From Thermothelomyces thermophilus ATCC 42464 (taxonomy: Eukaryota; Ascomycota; Sordariomycetes; Sordariales; Chaetomiaceae), in contig NC_016474.1 in NCBI RefSeq assembly GCF_000226095.1, positions 4,092,001 through 4,156,000 on the forward strand: 64,000 nt of DNA, in the 5' to 3' direction. Under the pieces are notes generated by a model. That model saw only the letters and a program-made list of their open reading frames with translations, made no database searches and had not been told where the DNA came from. Shown here in pieces: positions 1-15,600 of this stretch. The position numbers and the translations under genes are program-made. Each line of letters starts with the position of its first letter. Position 1 is the stretch's first letter.

Positions 1-3000
1 AGACTTAAAGGAAGGGAGGAAGGCTTCCTAGATTAGCTACTTAAATAGAAGAGTTATCCTTAAGGAAGTTACTTAAATAGAAAGGCGTAATTAAGGATAG
101 TAACCTTAGGTACTACTCTTCTTATTAGTTTAGTAAATACCTTAATTAGAATTACTACTCTTAATACCTCTTACGTCTAGGTATACTAAAACCTTATTAG
201 GAAGGATACTATTAGAATTGCCTTAATTACTAGAGTTTAGAAACCTTACTTTAGACTCGGAAGTTAAGTGTTATATTTAAGCGGACATTATAGTAGACAA
301 GCTTACTAAAGTTATTTAGGTTATATTCTCTTTGCTAACAGATAAGGGATTACCTAGTCTCTTCTCTAGTTATAATGCTACTAAATATCTTAAGTGTTTT
401 AAAAAAGCTTATAAGATCTTTAGTAGAGATAATAGTAATAAGATCTCCTACTTTAAGTAATAGTATATAGATAACCTTTAGGAAATCCTAGACTAGTAGC
501 TAAAGTTAAAGAAAAAGGACTAGGCTACTTTCGAAGCTGCTGTCAAGGAACGTTAGAAGTGGAATGACTCTTACTAGGAAACCTCTACTCGAGAGCTAGA
601 GCGTCTTCTAGATTCCTAGTATACGGATTCGGCCAAGTCTATCTATAACTACCTAGAGCATGTTAATATCCTGCTTACCTAAGTGCTAAAGAAGAAGAAA
701 GTGGTCTATTAGTTATTAGCTATCTAGAAGGTGTAAGACAAGTTTCCCTTTACTCTCTAGACTAGTCTTCGGGTCTATAAGAAAGGTAACTTATAGGTCG
801 ATAATATAGAGTAGGAGGACTTCTATAACTTTATATAGGAGTATCTATATAAGGGAGTTAATACTAGGTTAGTATATTATAAATTAGATCCGAAAGGAAG
901 AGAAGTTAAACTATAGGTAAGCTAGACTAACGAGAAAAGTCCTTTAGCTCCCTAGATATAAGAAAGTCCTTTAGGTTTATCTGCTTAGAGAGATATTACC
1001 TTTGATAAGATCGTTAACAGGCTTATAAATGCCTTATATAAGCTTCGGATTAACAAGGGCAAAGTTAGCTATAAATCTTTAGATAGAGGTAGGCGTTCCT
1101 ATAACCAGATAAATGACCTAAGTAACAATAAGATTAAGGAAATCCGAACCCACCTATTAGCTACTTAGGAGTCTTAGTAAAAGAAGAAAAGCGGTAGGTT
1201 CTGGCTAAGTTCGACCTTAGCTATACCTTATAGCTATTACTACTATAGTGACCAGACGTACTTTACCTATAGGTACCTAGTCCTAGCAGAGGATATCTAT
1301 AATAGTCTTGTCCATCGGCTTAGTTTTAAGTAGATCTTAGGTAAGAGAGATCCTACTCTTCTAGAAAGCTAGTAAGTTAAAATCCTTAGTAAGGATATAG
1401 CTACTATAGCTAATTAAGGGACCTAGTAACATATTATTTACGCTTATACCTCTCTTTAGCTAGATCTTCCTAGCTAGGAGCCGTACTAACAGTTTATAGA
1501 GAGCTACCAAAAGGAATATAGTTAGGAATACTATCTAGATCTAAACCTTATTACTAATAAGGCCTTCCTTTGGTATAGCAAAGGTTTATATCTATTAGAA
1601 GTGGTTATAACTTCCCTTAATCGCCTTACTAATACTAAGAGAGTTTCTCTAGAGTTAATCTATAACTATACTAAGGCCAAGAAGATTAATTTCTAGATAG
1701 ATCGTAAGTAAGGTAGATATACTCTTGTCTAATAGGTGAAACGGACAGTGTCTTGGACGGATAACCCCGTTTTTGCCACCGATTACAAAGGCTTACCGAC
1801 GGACGTGTCATAGTCTAACTAGACGGCGATATAAGCTTTTAATGCTATCAAGTCAGAGGTTAATAGTAAAGATATTTCTAATAGGGATAGCGATATAGTA
1901 ATTATAGTATGAAGTATTACCCTTATAAAGCACTATTTTATAGAAATAGAGGATAAGCTAATATAGAATCCTATTAGATAAGAGGGAACCGATAAAGTAA
2001 AGACTATTTGATTATCGAAAAGGACTATAGAAGTAGGAGGAACTAACCCTCTAGCTATAAGCTAAAGGGTTATAGCTACTACTAAGAGGGCTGCCGATCT
2101 AGCTAGCAAAGGAGCTCTCCCCCTAGCCGGATAGAAACGAACTATTTGCTTTAGGGAATTAGAGAAATCGACTAAGGAAAATATAGCCTATAATATACTT
2201 TCTCTAGTTAGTAAGGCTCTTTAAGCAAAGATATTTACTATTAACGAGGTCTTAAAGATCTCCCTAGCGTTTAGGAATGTACTAATTACTTTCCTTAAGC
2301 AAGATTATAAAAGTCCTTAGGAGGTGATCGAGTATAAGGGCTCGGCTGTTCCCTTCCCTGATAAGCCGGCTTTGTAAACAAGAGGGAGAGCGCCGTAAGA
2401 AGTTAAGATATACCTTAGCTATCTAGGTAGATAGAGTAGTGTTAAGGGAGAAGAGTCCGTAATTACGGTTCTAGTATTTCTAGGGGTTACTAGTGATAGC
2501 TAGTAAGCTATTATAATAGATAGGTTCCAGAGCGACTACCTTACTAGACGGTAAGACTAGCTAGATTTAGAAGAAATCGAAATATCTTTCTAGGCTCTAA
2601 TCTATATACTCTCTGCTAGCTAGAAGATCTAGATAGATATACTTATATAGACATATATACTATTAACGCTTTATTATAACTTTAAGGATCTAAAAGGTAA
2701 GAAGGTACTTACCCTAATCGACATTAGATCTAAGTATAATATAATTACCCTTAGCCTAGTATAGAGATATTATCTCCCTATATAGATAACGATAGTAATT
2801 TCCTAGGGTCTTTATAATAGTAGGCCGTTTATTAGGGAAACGGTTAGTACAATTATCTTAGGGGCTATCTTAATCTATAAGCATTTCTTTATTTTAGATA
2901 GAGATACTAGTAATTACTAAATCTTACTAGGTATATTATTTATCCATAATATAAGCCTAACGTTTAGCTATAAAGCTAGCTATCTAGTCATAGTAAACAT

Positions 3001-6000
3001 TATCGCTAAGAATGAATTAATTAAAGCATTGGTTGTCTTAGATATTATAGCTAAAATAACGTTCGAAAGAAAACATTAACTTATAAAGGACAAGCTCTAA
3101 CGTCTAGTTATAACGACTACTATTACCCCTACGTTTGCTAACGTTTAGAATAGCGAAATTCCACTTAGATTTCTTGATGATTAGGCTAGTAAAGCCATTT
3201 TTAATATAATACTAAGGATTTCTTGCCTACCTCTTATCGACACGCTTACTAAAGTTTCGACATTTTATCTTACCAGATAAGACACTTTAAAATGGAGATA
3301 CTAGGAAATAGAGGAGTCCGGCTGTCTAGATAGACGGAAAACGCTTAGGAAACTTGTATTAGAGGTCAGAAAGGAGTTATAGAAGGTACGGACATTTACT
3401 ATACGAAAGTCTATAGCTAGAAACGTTCACCCTATAGATATAGCTATTAGAGATAGTTTAGTACCTAATAGTAACTCTAATTGGCAAGAGCAGCGCCTAA
3501 GGGAAGCTACTAAGAAGATAAAGTTTAGGATAAAGTGGGATAGCCTTATTACGCTACAGTTTTCGAACCTAGAGCCTAGGACACGGCTTATAACTAAACG
3601 GCTTAATATGTTGCTTATATCTATAGGAAGCTTTCTATCTGACCAGGAGAAGGAACTCTTTATATAGGTCCTATAGAATAGGGAAGCCGCCCTAGTGTAG
3701 GAATTCACTAAATATAGGCAGATTTACCTTGACATTGTCCCTCCTTAGGTTATCCGGACCATCCCTTATATAATATAGCAATTAAAGAGCATCCCTATCC
3801 CAAAGCCGTTAATGCTAAAGGTTATTAACCTCCTAAAGTAGCGGATCTAATATAAGATTATCGAGCCTAGCTATAAGAGCTACTATAATAACTAGTTCTT
3901 GGTCTTTAAAAAGGATAGCGGTCTCTGGCTAATCAATGATACTTAGAAAGCTAACGCTATAACTATATAGGATATATTCGTGCTACTAGCTATAGAGAAA
4001 TTTAGTAAGGACTTTAGGAATTGTAAAGTTATCTCCCTCTTAGATCTGTTCTCCGGGTATAACTAAGTTAGCCTTAACAAATAGAGCCGGGACCTTACTA
4101 CCTTTTAAACGCCTATTAGCCTCTTCCAGATATATACCCTCCCTATAGGCAGAACAAACTCTATTACTTAGTTTTAACGAGCGATGACCTAGATCTTCTA
4201 GAACCTGATTCTAGATGTCTACTATGTTTACCTAGATAATATCTATACAAAGGGGCTATAGTCTAACTATAATAGGGAAGAAGTTGCCCCTAAATTATAG
4301 AAGTTTGTAGTCGAACACCTCTAAAATGTTAATATAGTTCTCCTAAACGCTAAACTTGCTAGAGCTACTATTACGGCTAGGAAATCCTAGTAATACCGCC
4401 TATAAGCGATATTATTTAACTACCTTTATATACCTAAAGGATAACTACCTAATAATGCCAAAGTTACGAAAATCCTTAAGTAGACTTTCTATTTAGATTT
4501 AAAGGATATTTATACCTTCCTAGGGATCGTTAGCTACTATCGGATCTAGATAGAGCACTTCGCTATAATTGCTTAGCCGTTATACGACCTAATGAAGAAG
4601 AATGCCTGTTAGGAATAGGGCCCTACTTAATAGCAGGCTATAAAGGAACTCTAAACTCGAATAACTATTGCCCTGGTCCTTATATCGCTTGTTTTCGATA
4701 ACCCTAGATATAGTTAGATATATCTAATGACCGATGTAAGTCTTTTCGGTTAGGGAGGAGTCATTAAACAAGTCGGCCCTGACAAGAAGAGGCACCTATA
4801 CTAGTTTGAGAGTAGGATATAGTCTAAGGCAGAGAAATAGTATGACCCTACTAAATAGGAGCTCTATAGATTGCTTTTCCTATTGAAATGTTTCTAATGG
4901 TACCTCTTTAGTGTTTACTTTATCATAGAAATAGACGCTCTAGTCCTAGTTTACTAGTTAAACGGCGTAGCTAGTAGTATATCTAGAGCTTTAATAATAT
5001 AATAGATTGTATAGATTCGGCTGTTCGACTTTAAGGTTAAGTATATTCCGGGTTCTAAAAATGCTATTACTAATAGGCTCTTATAGAAGCCTCCTAGTCC
5101 GTCTAACTAGATAGAGAAAGCAAACGAAGAGGATATTAACGATTAGGTTGATATATGAATCTATACTAACCATATTAGCGATCCTCTTAAACCTATAGAC
5201 CTAAACCTTAAGGAAGGATACTCTAAACACTCTAAAGCTATTATATAGTACTTAGCCACTCTAAAAGAACCTATAGCTATCCGACCACACTAGTGGCGAT
5301 ATCTATTCAAGAAGGAAGCGCTTAAATATTTGGTAGATAGGGGCTATCTATTCCTCTAGCTAGCGAACGATACCTAGAATCCTTGTCATATGGTAGACAC
5401 CCTAGAAGAAAGGTGACGGATTTTCTAAGCTTGCCACAATAAGATAGGCCATAAGGGTAGAGAAGCTACTTACTAGAGAGTTACTAACTACTATTACTAG
5501 AAGGGAATATATACTGACATAGCAGAGTAGATTTGTACTTGCCTAGAATATTAGGTATAGGATATTAAAAGATTTAAGGAGGTACATTTATATTTAGAAC
5601 CTTTTTTAATCCTATTTACGAAATGGCACTTAGATATCTAATTCATACTCTCTAACTAGGGGGGGAAGCCCTATTTCCTTCTCAAGGCATGTAACGATCT
5701 CTTAGGATTTGTAGAAGCCAAAGTCTTACCTAATAAGTTAGCTAGGGCGGTAAAGAACTTTATTAACTGTAATATTTTCCTTCGTTAGGGGCTCCTAATA
5801 ATTATAGTCATTGATAGGGGATCTAAATTTAAAGGGGAAGCAAAAGCTATCCTAGAGGAACTAGGGGTAAAATATATTATCATTTCTCCCTATAACTCTA
5901 GGGCTAATAGTGTTAGTAAGGCTAGGTATATACCTATTACGGCTGCCCTAGTAAAAATGACCGTAGGGACTAGAAAGAACTAGTGATAGCTTCTTCCCTA

Positions 6001-6830
6001 CGTTCTATACACTAACTGTACTACCGTTCGAAATAGCTATAGCCGTTTACCCTTTAACCTTATCTATAACTATAATCCTATTAGCCTGATTAAAAACGAT
6101 ATCCCTATCTAGCGAATTCTTTACTAGGACTCCATAGCTGTCCGACCAGATAAGGAAAATCAAGTAGAGGCCTGTCTATAACTGCTAGAACTCTATACTA
6201 AGGTACTACTTGATACGGAATTCGATCTAGAAGTTACCACTAAAAAGGTTACCAAAGCCAGATAAAAAATAGCTAAACGCCGAAATGAAGCCTATTACCG
6301 CAAATTCAGAGCCGAGAATGCCTAAGTCAAGGCAAGCGATCTTATTCTAGTTTATAATAACATTTAGCAGATTGATATAAGCTCGTTTCGAAAACTCTAG
6401 TACCGGTGGCATGGCCTATACTAGGTCTAGGAAGTTAGGAACAGAAATACCCATTACCTAGAGACTCTTAACGGTATAATTATATAGATACTATATTCCG
6501 CGAACCACATTAAGAAGTTTTTCAAGTAGAATGGAGTTTAGCTTGAAGCCGACGGATCTAATAGTTTTCTAGGTATATAAAACCCCTAGAACTAGGAAGT
6601 AGGTTCTTTACTACTAGAAGCACTTAAAGAAGTAGTAGTAGAGGAGGAAGCTCCTAGACAAACTAGGTAGCTATAACCGAGCGACCAACTTACTAGATCT
6701 AAAGCCCGAGAGTAACGACGGCAATGGTAGGAGCTTATAGTCAAACTAACTAAAGGGAAACCACCCGGATTTTGACCTTCGAGCTATTAGTAGAAGTATA
6801 AGTTAACCCTATTTAATTTCATTTCTATTT
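1..6830 (+). mobile_element. Decayed Ty3/gypsy LTR retrotransposon (left part may be cut by window edge)
   Basis: An AT- and TpA-rich stretch carries, in plus orientation, traces of a capsid-like region (very roughly 0.3-1.7 kb), reverse transcriptase (about 3.75-4.45 kb, recognisable by the order of conserved blocks leading to the catalytic aspartates), RNase H (about 4.6-5.05 kb) and integrase (about 5.35-6.35 kb). RT, RNase H, then integrase is the Ty3/gypsy order. I could not identify LTRs for this copy, so both ends are approximate and the left end may lie outside the window. It is a fossil with a very large number of breaks, which look RIP-like. It is clearly different in sequence from the two better-preserved gypsy copies further right. 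Confidence 0.65.
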
Positions 6831-8330
6831 ACTCTTTACTACCTAAACCCTAGATCACCCCTTTTCTATACTACTTTTGCCCCCTATTCCTTAAATTCCT
6901 AATTCCCTACCTATAATTGCCGTTTACTCTATTTATAAGCTATCTATTAATCCTTAACCATACCGTCTAAATCCGTTGAAATTAGAGAGCTTTTTTTCTA
7001 TATTATTAGCTAGACATTCTTTAGCTAGTTATTAAGGTCAAATTTGGCCTAACCTACAAGCCAAGGGTTAGGATCTTAGGAGCTATTGTTAACTATATCT
7101 TCCCATAAGCACTTCTTATCACTCTAGTAGCAGTTTCCGTACCATCTATCCAAGACAGGACCTATTAAAACGTAGCTATAGAATGGCTATATAGCATAGA
7201 TAGTAATAGGCTTCTTATTCCTTGGAAGGGTGACCTTAGTTATTGACCTTCGGTAGGACTGTTTATAGGCCTAGCACGGTGCCGGATTCCTATATCCCCG
7301 ATTAGCTCTTCCTCTGACCAGAGGGAGGAAGTTATTTTTATATATCTCCGAATACCTAGATAAATAAACTAAGAACTTGGGCCTAGTAGGCAACTATAGT
7401 ATAAATCTACTAACTAAATAGACCACTATTATTGATTTCCGCGAAAACCAAGTATAACTACTTTACTAGAGCTCCTTTATAGGTATAAAAGAATTCTATA
7501 TAGGTAAGAGTAAGTCTTAGAATTCTAAATATCTACTCTAAAGTATTAGGATTAGAGTTTAGCTCCTAGCGAATATATAGGACTACCTATATCTTAGGGT
7601 ACTTAATAAAGAAGAATCTATAATACGAAAGGAACGATTTGTATTAGTACTATATTAAGGCTACCTCTAGATAATCTAAAGGCATTAGGGGATCTTCTAG
7701 GTAAGCTACTCTTACTACCTATATAAACTTAGAAGGCATAAGGAACTAATTATCCTAGGTAGTCGTCAAATCTACCGGCTGGTTAATTATCGAGGGAAGT
7801 ATAGGCTTAGTATCCTTATCGATTTCTACGTCTTCCTAAATAGAGGATTTATATCTCTAACGCTTAACTCTTTTGGTAGATATAGTGGTTAAACTTGCTT
7901 ATAGAAGCTTATAGCAAGTTCGAAGGGGAAGTAATATAGGAAGAAGTAATACTAGCCGTCTAAGTAGAGGAAGATGATTATAAGTGAAAGTTAGTTAAAA
8001 GGGTAGAAAAGTAGGAAGAAGTTTAAAAAGAAATAGGGGATACTTATCCTTTAAATAGTTTAATAGTTAGGGTACTAGAACTACTGGACTTTTATTTAAA
8101 GAAGGTATACCTAGATTAGAATGACCTATTATATAATAGGTTATACTCCTTTATTACCACTAGATAAAACGTAAGTCAAGGTCATTCTTTAAGGTTATAA
8201 TAAAGAATGACCTAGTTATATAGAGGCTAATATAGTTACTTATTAGATAGTACTAGAACCGGTAAATATGGCCTAGAATAGCTAGATAAGGAAGGTATCC
8301 AAGAGGAATTAAAAGGTCTATAAATACCCC
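6831..8330. repeat. AT-rich RIP-decayed repeat sequence, unassigned
   Basis: This stretch is AT- and TpA-rich with no protein family I recognise. Around 8.10-8.22 kb the word AGAATGACCT or its complement occurs several times in both orientations. This could be the remains of LTR sequence of the neighbouring gypsy fossil or a separate small repeat. I see no gene. Confidence 0.4.
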
Positions 8331-9230
8331 CAATTTAACCCTCCTCCTCTCTCTCTCTTTTCTATAACTAATAATTATAAACTATAAATCGCTAACTTGC
8401 AAAAACGCTAAATAAAATGTCTTCTCTGCCTAGTCAGATAGCTAGGCGCCGTTAGGTAAGTGTTCTACCAAGCGATTTCTTTCTAAATATTAGTAATCTA
8501 AGTTTCAAGCGACTCTATATAAGTCTTCTAATGGCAAATATATATAGGGATAACGTTAGAGAGTTAGATCGAAGAAGAAGAGAAGGATCGGTTCCTCTCC
8601 CTCCGATTAGAGGGCCGTATTAACCGAGTATAGGGCTACCTTTACTCCTCCTAGGGGAGGATCCCGAAACCCTAAGGCTCTTTCTTTAGTACCTCCTTAT
8701 GAATTAGGTTCTAGGGGAAGAAATTACTAACTACCCTAGGAGCAGTAATACCTAGAAGCTCTTTAACGAACCGTATATTAGACCTATTCCTTATCCTAGG
8801 AAAGTCGTAGCTGGAAGGCCGGAGTAGCTTATAAGTCCTAGTCTCGAGATTAATAAGCAGATCGTTAGCTACCTATTTCCTTTATATATTAGGCTATATA
8901 GTTAGGGGAAGATATACTTTGGCTGGTATTAGTATAATATTACTATAAGCCTATATAATATTAAAGGGCTTATATCAAGAAAGGAGTACCTGAATGGCTA
9001 CAACCTCCTAAATCTGCTTTAGTATATATTAGTATCTTATAAGCTATATATCTATATCTTTCCGGAAGCTATTAGCGACCTAAAGCCTAAGTAGTTAGTA
9101 CTACCCTTATAAAAATAAAAGGACATAGCTAGAAAACAATTCTAGGTAATCCTCTACTACTTACGATAATTATACTAGGCTATAGTTATATATAACTAGA
9201 TAGAGTCCTATCTTTATTATATAGACTCCT
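8331..9230 (+). pseudogene. Decayed coding sequence of unknown family, part 1 (5' part)
   Basis: A CT-rich stretch (about 8340-8362), of the sort common in fungal gene leaders, is followed by an ATG at 8418 and about 0.8 kb of one recognisable reading frame interrupted by many RIP-type breaks. I do not recognise the protein, so I cannot say whether it was a host gene or the product of an older mobile element; I treat it as a fossil. It is cut at 9230 by the LTR element that begins at 9231. Related-looking decayed sequence resumes at 16785 and again after 24757. Confidence 0.4.
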
Positions 9231-9657
9231 TGTCACGGAAATATGTATGCAGCTGCTGCCTAGGCCACCGACACAAACGGGCCAATCAAGCCGAAGAATG
9301 ATAAACCAATTAGGACAGGATCACACTTAGTAAGAAATGATCCTAGCAAAGGATCACTAGCTTACGATATAAGCTAGGTAAGCTAGTACAGAGGATCACC
9401 ACGACCACTAGTAATCCTAGGATTATATATATATATAGATAGTCACTCGTTATAGTAGACTCTAGAAGTTCACTAGTAGTAATAATCACAATCACAGTAC
9501 TTATACCAAGCATTACGGATTACTATAAGAGATAACTCTAAGTGTTATTATAAACCCTTTGGCTTTACCAAATCCCTTAGACGACCTGCCTACCTATCCT
9601 GCTTAATCTACCTTTGTCTAAACCCTTTTAGAAGAAGTCTGAGTTAGGTTTGTTACA
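9231..9657 (+). repeat. 5' LTR of the plus-strand gypsy element
   Basis: The repeat begins TGTCACGG and ends GTTACA, and matches 16358-16784 along its whole length with mainly transition differences. It contains a run of alternating AT around 9426-9440. Its final 230 bp or so also resemble the 3' half of the LTRs of the neighbouring minus-strand element, while the first 200 bp do not. Confidence 0.88.
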
Positions 9658-12600
9658 CGTTATTACTACTCCCTTTGTTCTATTATAGTTCAGAATAGAG
9701 GTAACCTCGACCTCGATACCGATATAGCTACTAACGTTACAGCCAAATAACTGCTTGCCTAGCTTGGTTAACTCTAGTAGCAGATCTAGGAGTTAGACTA
9801 GAGAGATAAGGCTACCTAAGCTCGAATTAAGGAACTTGAGAACGGCGAAAAGTACTTGTAGAAATTAATTAACGAGGCCTACGCCAAAATCGAGACGCTT
9901 GAGACTGTCAAAGCGAGCTATATTAAGATCAAACTACCTGGCAAATATAGAGGAACTAAGGAGGATCTTATAGGATTCCTAACAAACCTCCGATCCTACT
10001 TCTGGCTTAACAATGACAAGTTTCCGGACGAAAAAGCCAAAGTCCTTTACGTAGCCACGAGATTAGAGGGCAAGGTACTTAGATGGTTTGAGCCTATATG
10101 GAACGATTATCTTACTAAGGAAGACGAAGACGACCGAGACGTGTTTATATAGGTAGTCCTCCGATCTTATAACCGCTTCGAAGAAGAGCTTCGGAAGGTT
10201 TTTGGCGATAAAGACGAGAAAATTTATACGTAAGAAAGACTTGCTAATCTCTAATAGACTAAGTTAGTAGCCTCCTATACTATATAGTTTAGATAGGACA
10301 TATTTAAGTCCTAACTTAACGATAAGGTATTAATATAATTGTTCTATAATGGCCTAAAGGAAAAGGTTAAAGATAAGCTATATAAGTACGATCGGCCTAA
10401 GACTTTAGACAAATATATCGTACAGGCTATTAGAATTAATAATCGGCTCTATATACGAGAGTAGTAAAAACGAGGTTAAACAAATAGAACTATAGTTAAG
10501 GCTAACGATAAGAAAAAGCAAACGTACATTAGTACTTTATATAAGATATACCCTAGAGCTATAGATATAGATATAGTATAGAAGTAGGATAAGAAGAAGA
10601 TAGCTAAAGATAAGTCTAACGTTACCTACTATAACTATAGAAAGAAAGGACACTATAAACGAGAATATCAAAGCCTAAAGAAAGACTAGAAACTAATCCC
10701 TAGAAAGGAAATTATAGCTATCGACAAAAACACTAAGGATATTATCGAAGTAGCAGCTATAAACTATAAAGATAGGGGTAGTAATATAGACAGTCTCAGA
10801 TATAACGACAATAGTAAAGACAAACAAGCACTGTACTCCGAACTGGTCACTATAGACCTAGAGATAGGTCTCGCTAAATGGGACATAGCAGGAGAATATG
10901 TACCGCCAGTTTCGATTCTCCCGGCCTTGAGATAGTAGGGTTTTACGGTCATATAGAGGCGGGATAGATTGTAGACAACCGATACCTAAGGAATCGAAAG
11001 ACCTGGACCTAATGTTCTATTCCTCTAGGAACGAATCGAATGGTACTATAACGAAGTTTTCTGGCTTAATATAGAACTATATAAATAGGATAGATACTTG
11101 ATTTAACTTACCTAGTAGAGCGATAGAATGAGGGACGAGATAAGGGAACTCCGATATATTATAGAAACTATTAAAGAGGAATAGCCTATAATATACGATA
11201 GGCCTAATAGCTATACCGAGCATTTTAACGATTAGTAACTTACCTACAACGTATAGAACCCTAAGTACTAGTTTATACGCGTAAACTACGGAAAAGATAA
11301 GCATATATAGGAAAGCTATTAGAAGAAATACTCCTACCTTAGCATTAGAGTACCTACGGCCTACATATAGTAGGAAGGATTTAGAAAAGAGTTCTAATAC
11401 CTTCTAGGCGATGCCACGCGACTATACCTATAATACGAGGCATATATACAAGTGCCCTAGTTCTAGTGTATAGTATACAAATGCTAATACCACTTTCATG
11501 ACAAATTCGAAAGCAATTACTAGCCGACCCGACAAGGAAATGAGGACGGAAGCCTCTGCCCTATGGAATGGGTCTATGATGTAGGAAATAGAGCGGCCGA
11601 ATTGCTCTAGAAGATCAAAGCCCGCGATCTAGAAGGCATTACAGTAGTACCAAAACGAGCCTAGCCTAGGCACTGCGGAACAGGACAAGATATATAGGAC
11701 TCGTGCCGGAGTAACGACTGCCTCTACCATATAGACGAAAAGAAATCGCGGATCTAGGAGCTTTAGATAAAGCTATAGTACGTACGACGAAAAGCAAAAC
11801 AGACCTAATGGTAGGAAGCCGTAAGCACTTAATAGCTTATAGAAATGAGCACGATTAACGAAGCTACTATTAGCCGAATAACCAAAGAGGTTAGCACTGA
11901 CCTAGGAAACGGGTTAGGGCCCTTTAAGGGGCCTAGAAACTATTAATGCCTATATAGCGGCGGGTAGTAGCGTAGTATAGGAGGAACTGGCGTAAGAAAC
12001 CACTATATCAAGACCTCCTGGCAGAAATATAGGAAATCGCCGCAATCTTTAGACGACGGCGGCAAGACAAGCGATTATAGATGATAGCATAATAGAAATA
12101 GCACGAAATGCTCGTACTAGTAGATAGTAGAGTAGAGATAAACCTGATTTTACCAACGCTTGTAAATTAGCTATAGATACCCTAGAGAATAAAGCGGAAG
12201 TATAGCATAGTTAAAGGGCTATTTCTAATATAATGGGTATATAAGGAGATCGAACTAATTAACATCACTATAGCAAGGAAAACTATAGTAGTTATATTTA
12301 GTATTATAGATATAGGTAATAACAAAGATATAATATTAGGGTTATTATAGTATAAAAATTATAACCTAGACATTAGCTAAAAGAATGGTAGTTACCTATA
12401 ACCCTAGATAGAGTCGTATTTGACTAGCGAGATGAAAAGCGCGCAAGGATCGCGAGCAGACAATACTCAGGGGAAGGCATGTCCTATAGATCTACCGCAA
12501 GAGACAGACAGTGGCAGGCAGACCACTATAGACTCTAGAAGAAGCGGTATAACGACACCAACGTTACGATAGGAGGAACGAGCTAAACCGCCGATAGCTG

Positions 12601-15600
12601 TTCTCTCCGTTGACAAATGCAGAGCACTATAACTAGAGTAGTAGGTTAAGATAGGAGAAATCGCTAGTATTGCTATAGACGGAACTAAGTTTATATACTA
12701 TTAGAAAATCGAGAAACGAGACGAGACTAGGAAAGTACCGAAGGAATACAAAGGATACCTAGCATTTGAACTAAAGCATCTAGAAGGATTACCAGAATAC
12801 GGCCTATAGGATCATAAGATTAAGCTTAAAGAAGGAGCACGACTAAAGTTCTTTAAGATTTACTATACGAGCTAGATATAAAATGAAGAACTTAAGTAAT
12901 ATTTAGAGGAAAACCTTTAAAGAGGATATATCTGCCTATTAACATCGCTAGCAGGCTACCTAATCCTATTTGTGCCTAAGAAAGATGGAAAGCTACGGTT
13001 ATATGTTAACTATTGGTAACTTAACGAATAGACTGTAAAAAACCGATACCTGTTACTACTAATCTTACGGCTCCGAGATCAGTTAGCAGGAGCCTAATAT
13101 TTCATACGTCTTGACTTACTATTGGCCTATAACTATATATAGATCAAAGAAGGCGACAAGTGGAAAACGGCCTTTAGGATACCCTATAGCCATTATAAGT
13201 ACCTTGTCATGCCATTCGGACTTACAAACGCGTTAGTAACGTTCTAAACCCTGATTAATTAAGCTATCCGATCCTTTCTCGACAAATTTGTAGTATGTTA
13301 TCTTGACAATATACTTATCTTCTCTAAAACTATAGATAAACACTAGAAGTACGTAAGAGTAGTATTAGATACGTTATATATGTATAAGCTATTAGTTAAC
13401 AAGGAAAAGAGCAAATTCCACGTTAGGAAAACGGTGTTTTTAGGATACGAGATATCCCTAGGACAAATCTAGATAGAACCTTTAAAAGTCAAAGCTATCA
13501 AGGATTAGCTATAACTAACGTTAGTCACAGAAGTACAAAGTTTTATCGGGTTTACAAACTTCTACCAGATATTTATTAGGAACTTTAGAGCGATCGTACG
13601 ACCTTTATATAAACTTACCAAGAAGAACGCTAAATTCCAATGGGAAGAGTAATACGAGCAAGCATTTACGTAGATCTGTAACGCCATTACTAAAGATCTA
13701 ATACTGGTGCTGCCAGACCCTAAGAAGCCATTTAAGGTAGAAACGGACGCTTTAGACTATGCCATTAGAGGACAATTAGGATAATAAGACGAACAAGGGA
13801 AGCTATATCTTATAGCCTTCTTTTTAAAGAAGCTTGATAGACTATGTCTTAATTATCTAATCTATAATAAGGAACTACTTGCGATTATCGAAGCTTTTAA
13901 GGAATGGTAACTATACCTTAGTAGTATGATCGAACTAGTATAAGTATATATAGATTATAAGAATTTACGATACTTTACAATGATAAAGGAGCTTAATAGA
14001 TAACAAATACGATAGGTAGAATTCCTTATAGAATTTAATTTTGAGATCTGCTATAAGAAGGGCAAAGAGAATGTACGAGTAGATGCCTTAAGCTAATAAA
14101 TGGATCATATAGAAGAACGAACGGAAATAACGCCACCGTTATTTAAGGAACGAATAGACAGAACGCTATATCACAAAACGTAGATACCTATAGAAGACGA
14201 TCTACTCGACTCGTTCCTAGAATGTTGTATAATCTTTTAAGAAGAAAGGATTGACAAAGCATAGTATTAAGCAATACCCGGACTAGCGGTACCTAACGAA
14301 GTAGAAGAAAAAGATAGGAAACTCTAGTACCGAGGTAAAGCGTATATCTATAATAAAGATTAATAGCTACGAATGATTCGAGAACTCTACGAGTCGAAAC
14401 TCGGAGGATATAAAGGAGTTACGAAGACTGTCGTATAAGTCAAGAAACACTACGACTTTTTATAGTTAATGATACGAGTTAAGGAAGTTATATAGAGCTA
14501 CGACATCTGCAATCGAAGCAAAACGGCACGATATAAGCTATATAGGCTACTTTAGCCACTACTAATAGCCGACAAACTATAGAGTTTAGTTATAATAGAC
14601 TTTATTACAAAGTTGCTAGAATCTAAGGACACGGCTATAGGGGTAATCTACGATAGTATTCTTACTATAGTAGATCGCCTGACTAAATAGGCATACTTCT
14701 TTCCCTATAAGGAGTCCTAGATAGCTAAATAGCTAGTAGACGTGATCTATCGGCAAGTCGTATTAGTATACGCTTGGCCATAGGAATAGATCACCGATAG
14801 AGATACCAAGTTTATATTAAAGTTCTAGCAAGCGTTAATATAACGATTAGGCGTTAATAGTAAGCTATTAACGGTATATTACCTACAGACTGACAGACAA
14901 ACAGAGCGACTAAACCAAGTTGTCGAATAGTACCTTCGTTCTTACGTTAACTACTAATAAGACGACTAGGTCATACCATTACTAATAGTATAACTCGCTT
15001 ACAACATAACGCTAACAGAAACGACTAAAGTTATACCGTTCCTCGCGAACTACAGATATAAAGCAGACCTTAGGCAAGGACTAGAGGTTATAGTGCCGAG
15101 AGCAATAATCAAAGTAGAACAAATATATACACTATATAAGAAGCTTAAAAAGGAACTCGAGTTTATCAGAACTAGGATAAAGAATTACTATAACAAACAT
15201 AGGCTCGAGGGACCTTACCTAGAGAGGGGAGACAAAGTCTACCTAGTTATACGAAACTTACGAACTAAACGACCAAGCACGAAGCTAGACTTTAAGAAGG
15301 TCAGACCCTTCGTTATTAAGGAACGAATTTCGATATCTAACTACTGACTATCGTTACTATTATCTATGCGATTACAGACGGATGTTTTTTATATTTTACT
15401 TCTCGAACTAGTACTAAAGAATGCCAAGACCGCTATAAATATCGAAGCAAAGGACGAAGAGGAAGAATAGGACATTAAAGAAATTCTAGATTTACATATT
15501 ATTAATAGGGAACTATAGTACCTAGTTAAGTAGCTCGATTTCAGACTAGAAGACAACTTATAGGAACTAGTTAAGAATTTGAACTACCCTAAGAAACTAG